From assembly GCA_964556755.1 (NCBI GenBank), contig CAZKXI010000001.1, positions 248,001 through 312,000 of the forward strand: DNA of 64,000 nt. The letters run 5' to 3'. This document shows, piece after piece, positions 53,179-61,399 of the stretch. Numbering within the stretch: position 1 is the stretch's first letter; each line of letters begins with the position of its first letter. Under the pieces are notes generated by a model that made no database searches, had not been told where the DNA came from, and was given only the letters and a program-made list of their open reading frames with translations. The position numbers were made by a program, and so were the translations under genes. The DNA is from UBA4085 sp964556755. Its GTDB lineage: Bacteria > Acidobacteriota > Aminicenantia > Aminicenantales > UBA4085.

Positions 53179-53246
53179 GCCGAAGATCCAAGGCTGCGGA
53201 AGCGGGCGGGGGCGGCTCCGCCCGCTTCCGCCGTAGAGAGATGCGC

Positions 53247-54569
53247 ATGAGAAAGCTCTGGCTCGCGGCCGGGCTGGTCGTCGCGGCCGGCCTGCCGGCG
53301 GCGGCGGACACGGTCCAATTCTCCCTGGCCCAAGCCTATACCGGAAACCTCTTCCAGACTTCGCTTTCCGGCCCGGACCAGGTCACCGTGGCCGGATTCT
53401 CCTGGGAGAAGTCGCTGGCCTCGTTCAGCCTCTTCGCCGCGGCGGAGTACTCCCGGCTCTGGGAGAACGCGGGGCTCAGCGACCTGGACCTATCGGTCGG
53501 CGCGGACTACGTGAAATCCCTGGGATCCAAGACGGCGCTCTACTTCGCCCTCGAGGGGCGGATGGTCCGCTTCGGCGAGGACTTCGCCGACTTCAACCGC
53601 TCCGGAGGCCGCTTCAACGTCTCGCTCAAGACCTATCTCTCGCCTTCCTCCATCCTCAAGGCCGCGGCGGTGACGGAGCTCAGGGCTTACGCTTTCAGCT
53701 CCTTCGATTTCCTCAGCCAGAGCGCGGCGGTCTCCGTGGATAAATACTTCTCCTCGCGCACGACGCTCAAGGCCGAGCTGTCCTGGGGATACAAGTATTT
53801 CCTCCACCCCTGGCTGGCCGACGGCGCCGAGGCCGAAGTCGGGACGACGATGGACTCCGAAGCTTCCTCTCTGTCTCCTCGAGCGGCAGGGGAGGGTCCC
53901 GGCGACGGCCGCCGGGGAGGAGGCGGCGCTGCCGGATCCGGCAGCGAGACGGGAGACGCCGGCGCTTCCGGCAACGGCCCGGGTTCGCCCAAGTCGGGAC
54001 CGGGCGGGGGAGGCGCCGGCACATCCGCATGGCGGGGCAGCCGGGACTTCGGCTACGCCCTGGTCTCGGGAGAAGGCGGGGGGAGCGGCATCCAGATGGC
54101 CTCCCTCAACGCGGCCATCGCCCAGGGGCTGGGCGACCGCGTCGGGCTTCGGGCGGCCGGCATCTGGCAGCGGACGCTTTCCGGCGGCAACCCCTTCGCC
54201 GCCGTGGAGGAGTTCGCCATGAGCGAGAATCCGACCTACGACGCCTTCGCCTGGCAGGGCCGGGGCTGGAATGCCCAGGCCACGGCCCTCTTGCCCTGGA
54301 ACATCGAGCTGCGCTTGGGCTATACTTGGACCGACAAGGAGTTCCCGGGCATCGAAGCCCTGGGGCTCGACGGGCTCCCGCTCGGCGAAACCCGGAGGGA
54401 CCGCCGCGGTCAGATCGAGGCGCGCTTGGAAAAGACCTTCGCCCGCTGGACGGCCGTTCTCGCGGTCGCCTCCATCCGCAACGACTCGAATGATCCCCTC
54501 TATGAGTGGCGCGGTCCGTCCGTCTCGCTGAGCCTGGATTGGCGCCCGGGGCCGAGGAAGAAGCGATGA
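53247..54569 (+). CDS. Predicted outer-membrane beta-barrel protein
   Basis: A protein of 440 residues: signal peptide (LWLAAGLVVAAGLPAAA), then many amphipathic strands of 8-12 residues (FSWEKSLASFSLFAAAEYSRL, KTALYFALEGRMVRFG), ending in VSLSLDWRPGP. A Gly/Ser-rich low-complexity insert at residues about 202-262 interrupts the barrel. No family recognised. ATG 53247 is chosen because GAGAG sits 6 bases upstream; ATG 53241 is also in frame. It overlaps the next gene by 4 bases. It could be a channel or anchor for the preceding secreted protein. Confidence 0.75.
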   Translation: MRKLWLAAGLVVAAGLPAAADTVQFSLAQAYTGNLFQTSLSGPDQVTVAGFSWEKSLASFSLFAAAEYSRLWENAGLSDLDLSVGADYVKSLGSKTALYFALEGRMVRFGEDFADFNRSGGRFNVSLKTYLSPSSILKAAAVTELRAYAFSSFDFLSQSAAVSVDKYFSSRTTLKAELSWGYKYFLHPWLADGAEAEVGTTMDSEASSLSPRAAGEGPGDGRRGGGGAAGSGSETGDAGASGNGPGSPKSGPGGGGAGTSAWRGSRDFGYALVSGEGGGSGIQMASLNAAIAQGLGDRVGLRAAGIWQRTLSGGNPFAAVEEFAMSENPTYDAFAWQGRGWNAQATALLPWNIELRLGYTWTDKEFPGIEALGLDGLPLGETRRDRRGQIEARLEKTFARWTAVLAVASIRNDSNDPLYEWRGPSVSLSLDWRPGPRKKR

Positions 54570-55009
54570 GCCGGGCCGCCAAGCTCCTGGCCGCTCTTCT
54601 GGCCGCCTTCCTCTTCCGGCCCGCCCCGGCCTCGGCCCAGGCCGGCGCGCATTTCTACGACGTCGACGCCGAAGTCCGGATCGAAGGCTCGGTGGAGAGC
54701 ATCCGCTTCGAGCCCCGCTACGCGGGCACGGCCCCGTTCCTCGTCCTGGGGCTGAGAGAGAAGAAGACCGACCGGATCCTCCAGGTCGAGGTCAGCCCGG
54801 TCTGGTTCTTCGACCGGGATTTCCACCAGGGAGAAGCGGTCCGAATCATCGGCTCCTTGGTCGCCCCGTCGGGCCAGCCCGCCCTGCTGATCGCCCGCGA
54901 GGTGACGGTCCAGGGAGAGACGGTCACCGTGCGGGACCGGAAGGGATTTCCCTCCTGGCGGGGCGGCCCCAAGGGCGCGTCCGGGCGCCGACGGGGCGGC
55001 CAGGATTGA
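54566..55009 (+). CDS. Periplasmic hypothetical protein, OB-fold-like
   Basis: A protein of 147 residues: signal peptide (LLAALLAAFLFRPAPASAQ), then a single beta-rich domain (YDVDAEVRIEGSVESIRFEP, GEAVRIIGSLVAPSG, LLIAREVTVQGETVTVRD). The strand order and the EVRIEGSVESI opening recall small periplasmic OB-fold proteins, but I cannot name the family. The tail is basic and Gly-rich. It overlaps both neighbours by 4 bases, so it is translated with the barrel and the histidine kinase. Confidence 0.72.
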   Translation: MSRAAKLLAALLAAFLFRPAPASAQAGAHFYDVDAEVRIEGSVESIRFEPRYAGTAPFLVLGLREKKTDRILQVEVSPVWFFDRDFHQGEAVRIIGSLVAPSGQPALLIAREVTVQGETVTVRDRKGFPSWRGGPKGASGRRRGGQD

Positions 55010-56253
55010 AGAGAGGCGGCCTGCTGGCGTTCTTTCTCGTCCCCGCGGTCGGCGTCCTGGCCCTCTTCTTCATCCAGTCGGCTCTCAACCGGTCCTTCAT
55101 CCGCCGCAGCAGCGAAGCCCTGGTCCGGGAGCAGCTGGCCGCGTCGGCCCGCATCCTGGAGTCCGAGGCCTCCCGCCTCCTGGGCGCCGGCGTTCCGGCC
55201 TCGGAGATCATCGGCCGCTTCGCCGGCCCGGCCGAAGCCTATTTCCTGGCCTTGTCCGACGCCGACGGCGCCATCCTGGGCTGGTCGTCCCGATTCGAAG
55301 GGTATCTGCCGATCGGCAAGGCCGATCGGGGCGGCCGTGACGAATGGATCATCGAGTCCCCGGCCGGACCGATCCTCAGCCTGCGGCGGCCGCTCCGGGG
55401 GGGCGATGGGCGCTCCTATACGCTCTATGTCGGCTACTCCCTGGCCCGCCTCGAGGAGATGCAGCGCTATTCCCGCCGCAGCTTCCTCATCCTGGCCGCG
55501 GTCCTGGCCGCCGTCGGCCTCCTCATCCTCAGCGGCGTCTACCGGCTCCACCGCCTGACCTTGGCCCGGGCCGAGGAGGCCATGGCCGAGCGCAAGGAGA
55601 AGCTCCGCTTTCAGGAGCTTTCGGGCTTCTCGGCCGGCATCGCCCACGAGATCAAGAATCCGCTCAACGGCCTGGCCCTGCTCCTCGAGTCCCTGGAGCG
55701 GCGGGCCCCGGCCGAGCTGGCCGGAGACACGGCCCTCGGGCGGGCCGAGGTGGATCGGATCGCCCGCATCGTCGATCAGTTCTCCTCGGCCGCCCGGCCG
55801 CTGGAGATCCGCGGCGAGCGGATCCCGGCCCAAGCGCTTCTCCGGGAGGCCGCCGAGCCGCTCGTCGAGGAGGCGGCCCGCCGCGGGATCGGGCTGCGAA
55901 GCGAGGCCCCGGCGGAATTGGCGATCTGGGGGGACCGGGGTCTCCTCCTGCAAGCCCTGTTCAACCTGCTGCGCAACGCCGTCGAGGCGACCGAGAGCGG
56001 GGCCGTGGAGATCCGGGCCGAGCGGCGTCACGGCCGGATCCTCATCATGGTCGACGACTCGGGGCCCGGCGTCCCGGAAGCGGACGGCGAGCGAATCTTT
56101 GATCCCTTCACGTCGAGCAAGCCCGGAGGCCTGGGCGTGGGCCTTTTCCTGACCCGGCGGATCATCGAGGCCCACGACGGGACCGTCGCCGTCGAAGCCC
56201 GGCCCTCGGGGGGGGCGCGATTCCGGATCGATCTTCCCGGAGGTCGGACATGA
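55006..56253 (+). CDS. Sensor histidine kinase (NtrB/ZraS-like)
   Basis: A protein of 415 residues. Two membrane helices (residues about 6-24 and 159-178) enclose a periplasmic sensor domain of about 130 residues. The cytoplasmic part has the H-box FSAGIAHEIKNPLNGL (His214), an N-box NAVEAT and G-boxes DDSGPGVPE and GGLGVGLFL. The start is TTG at 55006, overlapping the previous stop. There is no HAMP or PAS domain. It pairs with the sigma-54 activator encoded next (4-base overlap), a ZraS/ZraR- or AtoS/AtoC-like arrangement. Ligand unknown. Confidence 0.92.
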   Translation: MKRGGLLAFFLVPAVGVLALFFIQSALNRSFIRRSSEALVREQLAASARILESEASRLLGAGVPASEIIGRFAGPAEAYFLALSDADGAILGWSSRFEGYLPIGKADRGGRDEWIIESPAGPILSLRRPLRGGDGRSYTLYVGYSLARLEEMQRYSRRSFLILAAVLAAVGLLILSGVYRLHRLTLARAEEAMAERKEKLRFQELSGFSAGIAHEIKNPLNGLALLLESLERRAPAELAGDTALGRAEVDRIARIVDQFSSAARPLEIRGERIPAQALLREAAEPLVEEAARRGIGLRSEAPAELAIWGDRGLLLQALFNLLRNAVEATESGAVEIRAERRHGRILIMVDDSGPGVPEADGERIFDPFTSSKPGGLGVGLFLTRRIIEAHDGTVAVEARPSGGARFRIDLPGGRT

Positions 56254-57614
56254 GCCGAGCCGTCATCCTGGTCGTCGAGGACGATCCCCTCCAGCGGCGC
56301 CTGGTCAGGGCCAACCTGGAGAGCGAAGGCTATGCGGTCAGCGACGCGGCCAGCGTCGCGGAGGCCGCCCAGGCCGTCCGGCGTCTCCCGCCCGACGTGG
56401 CCATCGTCGATCTCCGGCTGGGACGGGAGTCCGGCCTGGACGCGCTGCGGGTCGTGCGGGCCGAAGCCCCGGCCGCCGCCCCGATCATGATCACGGCCTT
56501 CGCCAGCGTGGAGACGGCCGTGGCGGCCATCCAGGCCGGCGCCTACGACTATCTGGTCAAGCCCCTGGACTTCAGGAAGCTCGTCCTGGTCGTCGAGCGG
56601 GCCCTGGAGCGCAACCGCCTGCAATCCGAGGTCCGGACGCTGCGGGAGACCCTGGGGGAGCGATTCAGCGCCAAGAGCTTCGTCTACGCTTCGCCGGCCA
56701 TGGGCATCGTGGCCGGGCTGATGGCCAAGGCCGCCGCCAGCGACGCCACCGTCCTGATCACCGGGGAGACGGGCACCGGCAAGGATCTCGTCGCCCGCTC
56801 GATCCACTTCGCCTCGCGCCGGGCGTCCGGCCCGTTTCAAGCCGTCAACATCCCTTCGCTGCCCGAGTCGCTCCTGGAAGGCGAGCTGTTCGGGGCCGAG
56901 AAGGGCGCCTACACCGGGGCCTCGGAGCGCAAGATAGGGAAATTCGAGGCCGCCGCCGGCGGGACGCTGTTCCTCGACGAGATCGGAGACCTTCCGCTCC
57001 ACCTCCAGGTCAAGATCCTGCGCTTCCTCCAGGACCGCGAGTTCTCCCGGCTGGGATCCACGGCCATCCTCCGCTCGGACGCCCGCATCCTGGCGGCGAC
57101 CAACCGGGACCTGGACAAAGCCGTCGCCGAGGGAGCCTTCCGGGCCGACCTGTTCTATCGCCTGAATGTCATCCGCATCGACGTGCCGCCCCTGCGGTCC
57201 CGGGGAGAGGACATGGCTCCCCTGGTGGACCACTTTCTGAGGCGCTACGCCGCCCGGGAAGGGAAGACCGTCCGCGGCATCACGGAGGAGGCCCTGGCCT
57301 CCCTCATGGCCCATCCCTTCCCGGGCAACGTCCGGGAGCTGGAGAACGCCATCGAGAGGGCGGTCGTCTTCAGCGAGTCGGACCGGATCCGGCGGGAAGA
57401 CCTGCCGCCGCTCATGGCCTCCGTCCGCGAATCCGAGATGGCCGATCCGCCGGCCTCCCTGGAGGAGCGCGTGCGCCGGCTGGAGATCCGGGAGATCCGG
57501 AAGGCCCTCGAGGCCTCGGGCGGAGTCAAGAGCCGGGCCGCCCGCGCCCTCGGCCTGACCGAGCGCATCCTCTCTTACAAGATGAAGACCTACGGCCTGA
57601 CTAGCCGATCTTGA
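56250..57614 (+). CDS. Sigma-54-dependent response regulator (NtrC/ZraR family)
   Basis: A protein of 454 residues. The receiver domain has Asp54 in VAIVDLRLG and a YDYLVKPLD end. The AAA+ domain has Walker A TGETGTGKDLVARSIH, the sigma-54 contact loop GAYTGAS, Walker B GTLFLDEIGDL and the arginine-finger region. A C-terminal Fis-type HTH follows (VKSRAARALGLTERILSYKM). All residues needed for sigma-54 activation are intact. It should switch on the promoter at 52733 and thus its own operon. The 3' end overlaps the convergent M14 gene by 14 bases. Confidence 0.95.
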   Translation: MSRAVILVVEDDPLQRRLVRANLESEGYAVSDAASVAEAAQAVRRLPPDVAIVDLRLGRESGLDALRVVRAEAPAAAPIMITAFASVETAVAAIQAGAYDYLVKPLDFRKLVLVVERALERNRLQSEVRTLRETLGERFSAKSFVYASPAMGIVAGLMAKAAASDATVLITGETGTGKDLVARSIHFASRRASGPFQAVNIPSLPESLLEGELFGAEKGAYTGASERKIGKFEAAAGGTLFLDEIGDLPLHLQVKILRFLQDREFSRLGSTAILRSDARILAATNRDLDKAVAEGAFRADLFYRLNVIRIDVPPLRSRGEDMAPLVDHFLRRYAAREGKTVRGITEEALASLMAHPFPGNVRELENAIERAVVFSESDRIRREDLPPLMASVRESEMADPPASLEERVRRLEIREIRKALEASGGVKSRAARALGLTERILSYKMKTYGLTSRS

Positions 57615-59553
57615 CCGTCCCCTTGGCCACCCCGCCGCGGGTCGAGGCCAGGGTCACGCCGATCTCGCCGGAGACGGGCCGGGCCATCTTGACCTTGAAG
57701 ACCACGTCGCGGGTCTCGCCGCCCTGCAGGTAGCCGATCTCCTGCCGGGTCCGGCCGACGATCTCGACCCCGGCCGGCAGGCTGACGGAGACGCTGTCCG
57801 GCCGCACGATCTTGACCCGGTCGGCCATCTTCAGAGCCGTCGGAAGGAAGCCGGTATTGGCGACCTTCACCGTCAGCTCGTAGACGTCCTTCTCCTTCTT
57901 GACCGGCTTGAGGGCCCCGCCCTGGACCTTGAGCAGCGGCAGGGACTTAAAGAGGAAGAGGTTGAACTTGGCCTCCTTGACGATCCACTCCTCGAGCAGC
58001 TCGACCGGCGGGTTCTGGCTCCAGAACTTGGGGTTGAAGCCGCCGATCTCGACCTCGCCCAGGACGGGGTGGGAGAACCTCGTCCAGGGCTTGAAATAGC
58101 GCCCGCCGAGCCTCTCATCGATGAAGCGGAGCTGCTCCAGGGTCGTCACCCGGCCGTCGCCGTCGTAATCCTGCAGGCGGCCTCCGTTCCAGAGCTCGTC
58201 GCCGTACCAGACGGCGCCGTAATAGAGGTAGCCGAAGTCGGGCGAATGCCCGAAGAGGGGCGAGCCGTTCGGGCTCATCTCGAAGGCGCCCTCGGGGCCG
58301 GGGCCTTCGCCGCGCTCGCCTCCGCGCGGGGGCGCGGCGGGGGCGCCGGCCGGAGCCCGACCCGCGGCTCCGCGCTGAGCCCGGTTGCCGACGGAGTAGT
58401 CGTAGTAAGTGTCCCCGGCCCTCTCGTAGCCGGTCAGCTTCTTGCCTTCCTGGTCGAAGTGCCGGTAGATCTTGAGGTCCTCGGGGAACATCGACTCGTC
58501 CATCTTGCTGGTGGACGGCCCGTGCAGGAGCATCGGCACGGTCGTGTCCATGGTCTGGACGACCGAGACGTTGGGGTGCTGGAGGAGGAAGAGGACGACA
58601 TACCGCGTCTCAGGCTCGGACAGGGGGTATTCGCCGGCTCCGCCCTGGGTCCAGCCGCGGCCGGTCAGGTCCAGGCCGGGCATGGGCCGCCAGTTCTCGG
58701 GGTAATTGCGGTGGAGGTCCAAGCCGCCGATGCCGTCCTCGTTGACCCGGCCGTCGCCGTCGTTGTCCACGCCTTCGGACTGGACGATATAGTCGCCCTT
58801 GCCGGCTTCGGCCCGGATCATGGCCCGGCCGGTCGGGTCCGCGGGATCGATGGTCATGGTGCCCTTGCCCGGCTCGACCTTGCGGCGCACCTGGAAGATG
58901 AAGCCGTCACCGTCCAAATCCTCGGGCGGGTCCTCGTCCAGCAGGCCGTCGCGGTCGTCGTCGTAGGGCCGGACCGTGCTGCGCAGGGATTGGGCGGTGT
59001 TCAGGTAGAGCTCGGAGCCGTCGGGATTGTTCTTGACCCGGACATAGAGGGCCCGGGTGTCGACCAGGGCGGTGATCTCCGGGTCCTTGCCGTAGCTGGT
59101 CAGGACGTGATGGGCCAGCCAGAGGGCGCACTCGGCCGCGGTCACCTCGCCCGAGTGGCGGTTGCCCTCGATGAACATGGCCGGCTTGTCGGTGTCCTTG
59201 CCGGTGGCTTTGTTGGTGATGGTGATCTGCCAGATGTCGCGGCCTTCGAAGCTTTGCCCGACCGAATAGAGATCGACCAGGCTCGGGTAGTCCTTGGCCC
59301 ACTGGCGGAGGAAGGCCTCGACTTCGCCGTACGTGTGATAGTGCGAGAAGTCCATCGTTCCCGGCGCCTTCGGCTTGATGAAGTCGTAGCCGGCCCGGGG
59401 GAAGTGGCTGGCGCCGTGCCGGACGCCGCCGACGATGTAGGCCTGGGTCGGCTTCGGCTCGAAGCCGCCGCGGGGAAAGTCCTGGGCCGAGACGACCGCC
59501 AGCAGGGCGGCGGCCAGACCGGCCACGGCGATGACGCGAAGGGTGCGGCTCAT
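57601..59553 (-). CDS. Secreted M14-family metallocarboxypeptidase with calcium-type loops
   Basis: A protein of 650 residues with a signal peptide (VIAVAGLAAALLAVVSAQD). The zinc motif is EGNRHSGEVTAAE (His133, Glu136), with GLDLHRNYPENW, typical of M14 peptidases. Three D-rich loops are embedded in or next to the catalytic domain: DDDRDGLLDED, DNDGDGRVNEDG and DYDGDGRVTTLEQ, each like an EF-hand/dockerin calcium loop. A linker (residues about 395-425) is Ala/Gly/Pro-rich and the last 90 residues look like a beta-sandwich (CARDB-like). It probably degrades external peptides. Start at ATG 59551-59553 after AGGAGGT. Confidence 0.88.
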   Translation of the reverse strand: MSRTLRVIAVAGLAAALLAVVSAQDFPRGGFEPKPTQAYIVGGVRHGASHFPRAGYDFIKPKAPGTMDFSHYHTYGEVEAFLRQWAKDYPSLVDLYSVGQSFEGRDIWQITITNKATGKDTDKPAMFIEGNRHSGEVTAAECALWLAHHVLTSYGKDPEITALVDTRALYVRVKNNPDGSELYLNTAQSLRSTVRPYDDDRDGLLDEDPPEDLDGDGFIFQVRRKVEPGKGTMTIDPADPTGRAMIRAEAGKGDYIVQSEGVDNDGDGRVNEDGIGGLDLHRNYPENWRPMPGLDLTGRGWTQGGAGEYPLSEPETRYVVLFLLQHPNVSVVQTMDTTVPMLLHGPSTSKMDESMFPEDLKIYRHFDQEGKKLTGYERAGDTYYDYSVGNRAQRGAAGRAPAGAPAAPPRGGERGEGPGPEGAFEMSPNGSPLFGHSPDFGYLYYGAVWYGDELWNGGRLQDYDGDGRVTTLEQLRFIDERLGGRYFKPWTRFSHPVLGEVEIGGFNPKFWSQNPPVELLEEWIVKEAKFNLFLFKSLPLLKVQGGALKPVKKEKDVYELTVKVANTGFLPTALKMADRVKIVRPDSVSVSLPAGVEIVGRTRQEIGYLQGGETRDVVFKVKMARPVSGEIGVTLASTRGGVAKGTVKIG

Positions 59554-59697
59554 GATGATCGGACCTCCTGGGGAGATGGCCCCGAGCATATCCGGCCGGG
59601 CCGGGGAAAGTCAACGCCGCAAATAAATGGAACCTTTTGCCGGCCTCCGTCGTCTTAATCCATGGAAGCGAAAAGAACGATGATAAGGAGAGCTGAT

Positions 59698-59883
59698 ATG
59701 AACCTCATGAAGAAGATCGCCATCTTCACCGCCGCCTTGCTCCTGACCGTGGCCGGGTTCAGCCTGACCGCGGGTCCCTCCGTGGGCATGCTGCAAGTCG
59801 GCAAACAGGCCGGGACGACCCCTCTCGTCGACTTCCTCAATCCCGTCGAGGCGGCCCCGGTCTCCATCACCGTCCGCGGCTGA
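59698..59883 (+). CDS. Small secreted peptide
   Basis: A protein of 61 residues: signal sequence (KKIAIFTAALLLTVAGFSLTAG) and about 35 mature residues (SVGMLQVGKQAGTTPL...). No cysteines and no recognised motif. ATG 59698 has AAGGAG 7 bases upstream, and a terminator follows at 60030, so it looks like a real single-gene unit. The frame is open to an earlier ATG at 59662 without a ribosome site. Function unknown. Confidence 0.62.
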   Translation: MNLMKKIAIFTAALLLTVAGFSLTAGPSVGMLQVGKQAGTTPLVDFLNPVEAAPVSITVRG

Positions 59884-60029
59884 GCCGCGAGGATCGACGC
59901 GCCACGCGAGGGACGATGACGCACAGCCGGGAAGGATGGGCGGAAGCCGGAGCGGCGGCCATGTCAGGGATGGACCGAGACAGCCTCCTCAGCACCGGCC
60001 GCCCGGCCCGCCCCATTCCCATTCCATAG

Positions 60030-60074
60030 ATCCCCCGGGACGGCCGCCGAGGGCTTTCCCGGGGGATTTTTTTT
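60030..60074 (+). terminator. Rho-independent terminator
   Basis: ATCCCCCGGGA (60030-60040) pairs with TCCCGGGGGAT (60057-60067), followed by a run of eight T. It lies about 145 bases past the small secreted peptide gene; the stretch between them (59884-60029) has no gene and would be a long 3' tail. Confidence 0.85.
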
Positions 60075-60236
60075 CTTCGCCCGATTTCGGTGGAGCGATC
60101 CGGGGTACACCGTCGGCCGACCATAGGCCGTTTTATCCCCCCGAGGCAGGTGATTCATCACGATCCGATCACGGCCTATGGCTCCGTAGCCCCCGACGGT
60201 GTACCCCGAATCGCTCATGGCCCCCGAAATCTGGCA
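60073..60236. repeat. Intergenic palindromic element, copy D
   Basis: Left TTCTTCGCCCGATTTCGG and right (complement) match the family ends; inside, CGGGGTACACCGTCGG occurs inverted at both ends (left 60101 on, right near 60200), so the element folds into one long hairpin. On the minus strand it carries module 1 of copy C (38935-39025) with only a few substitutions, including CATAGGCCGTGA and CCTCGGGGGGATAAAACGG. It lacks module 2. It begins within the T-tract of the terminator and ends 5 bases before the ispF stop. Confidence 0.75.
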
Positions 60237-60241
60237 GCGGA

Positions 60242-60742
60242 CTATTTAGCATACCGGCCGCGGGGAGAGGGGACGAGAAGGGCGACGGCCCAGCAGGCTA
60301 TGGCCTGGCCGCGCCCGATGGGCCCCAAGCCTTCGTGGGTCTTGGCCTTGAGGCCCAGCCGGTCCTCGGGGATTCCAAGCCTCGGCGCGAGGACCGCCTT
60401 GATGGCTGCGGTGTGCGGCCCGATCTTCGGACGCTCGGCCGCGACCACGACGTCGACGTGCCGGACGCAAAGCCGCCGCCTCCTCAGAAGAGCCATGACC
60501 TCGTCGAGGAGCCGCAGGCTGCTGGTGTCCTTGAAGCGCGGGTCGGTGTCCGGAAAGAGCGTCCCGATGTCGCCGCGGCCCGCCGCGCCCAGCAGGGCGT
60601 CGATGACGGCGTGGATGAGGACGTCGCCGTCCGAATGCCCCAGCGGGCCCTTGCCGAAGGGCAGGATCACTCCGCCCAGCACGAAGGGACGGCCGGCGAC
60701 CAGCCGGTGCAGGTCATAGCCCAGCCCGATCCTAGCGTCCAA
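60242..60742 (-). CDS. ispF: 2-C-methyl-D-erythritol 2,4-cyclodiphosphate synthase
   Basis: A protein of 166 residues: GLGYDLHRLVAG (metal Asp and His), LGHSDGDVLIHAVIDALLGAAG and the C-terminal LGPIGRGQAIACWAVALL. It closes the cyclodiphosphate in the MEP isoprenoid pathway. Its start overlaps the ispD stop by 11 bases, so both steps are co-translated, as in many bacteria. Confidence 0.96.
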   Translation of the reverse strand: MDARIGLGYDLHRLVAGRPFVLGGVILPFGKGPLGHSDGDVLIHAVIDALLGAAGRGDIGTLFPDTDPRFKDTSSLRLLDEVMALLRRRRLCVRHVDVVVAAERPKIGPHTAAIKAVLAPRLGIPEDRLGLKAKTHEGLGPIGRGQAIACWAVALLVPSPRGRYAK

Positions 60743-61397
60743 GTCCGGCCTCCGCGGTCTGCAGATCGAGGGGAGACGTGATCTTGATGTTGCGGGGATC
60801 GCCCGGGACCACCGCCACCTTCAGCCCGAGGCTTTCGACCAGCGCGGCTTCATCCGTACCCGTCAGGCCCGTCTCCCGGGCCGCTTCCAGCGCCCGCATC
60901 AGGATGCGGGCCGCGAAGCCCTGCGGCGTCTGGATGCGGACCAGCCGCTCGCGGTCGACGGTCCGGACGACCCGGCCGGCCTCGACCTCCTTGATGGTGT
61001 CCTCCAGCGGCAGCCCCGGCACGGCCGCTCCCTCGGCCAGGGCCGCGTCGAGAACCCGCTCGATCAGCTCCTGGGTGACCAGGGGCCGGGCCCCGTCGTG
61101 GACGAGGATGATATCGTCGGGCCCGGGCTTGAGAGCGGCCACGCCGTTGGAGACCGAGTCCTGCCGGCGCTCGCCGCCCCGGACGACCGAGCCGATCTTG
61201 GGGTAGCGGGCCGCGGCCCCTGCGCCGCGGGCCGTCTCGCCCAGAACCAGGACCACCTCGTCCACCCGGGGATGGACCTCGAAGGCGGCCAGGCTCCAGT
61301 CCAGCACTTGGCGCCCGCGGAGAAGGGCGAACTGCTTCGGGCCGCCGAAGCGCCGCCCCTCGCCGGCCGCCACGATCACCGCCCCGACCCGGGCCAT
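60732..61397 (-). CDS. ispD: 2-C-methyl-D-erythritol 4-phosphate cytidylyltransferase
   Basis: A protein of 221 residues: nucleotide loop VIVAAGEGRRFGGPKQFALL, VVRGGERRQDSVSNG, VHDGARPLVTQ and TPQGFAARIL. It transfers CMP to methylerythritol phosphate. The true start is ATG 61395-61397; the open frame upstream is antisense-like noise in the PIN/TRAM gene. It sits 2 bases after the PIN/TRAM stop. Confidence 0.96.
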   Translation of the reverse strand: MARVGAVIVAAGEGRRFGGPKQFALLRGRQVLDWSLAAFEVHPRVDEVVLVLGETARGAGAAARYPKIGSVVRGGERRQDSVSNGVAALKPGPDDIILVHDGARPLVTQELIERVLDAALAEGAAVPGLPLEDTIKEVEAGRVVRTVDRERLVRIQTPQGFAARILMRALEAARETGLTGTDEAALVESLGLKVAVVPGDPRNIKITSPLDLQTAEAGLGR

Positions 61398-61399
61398 GG

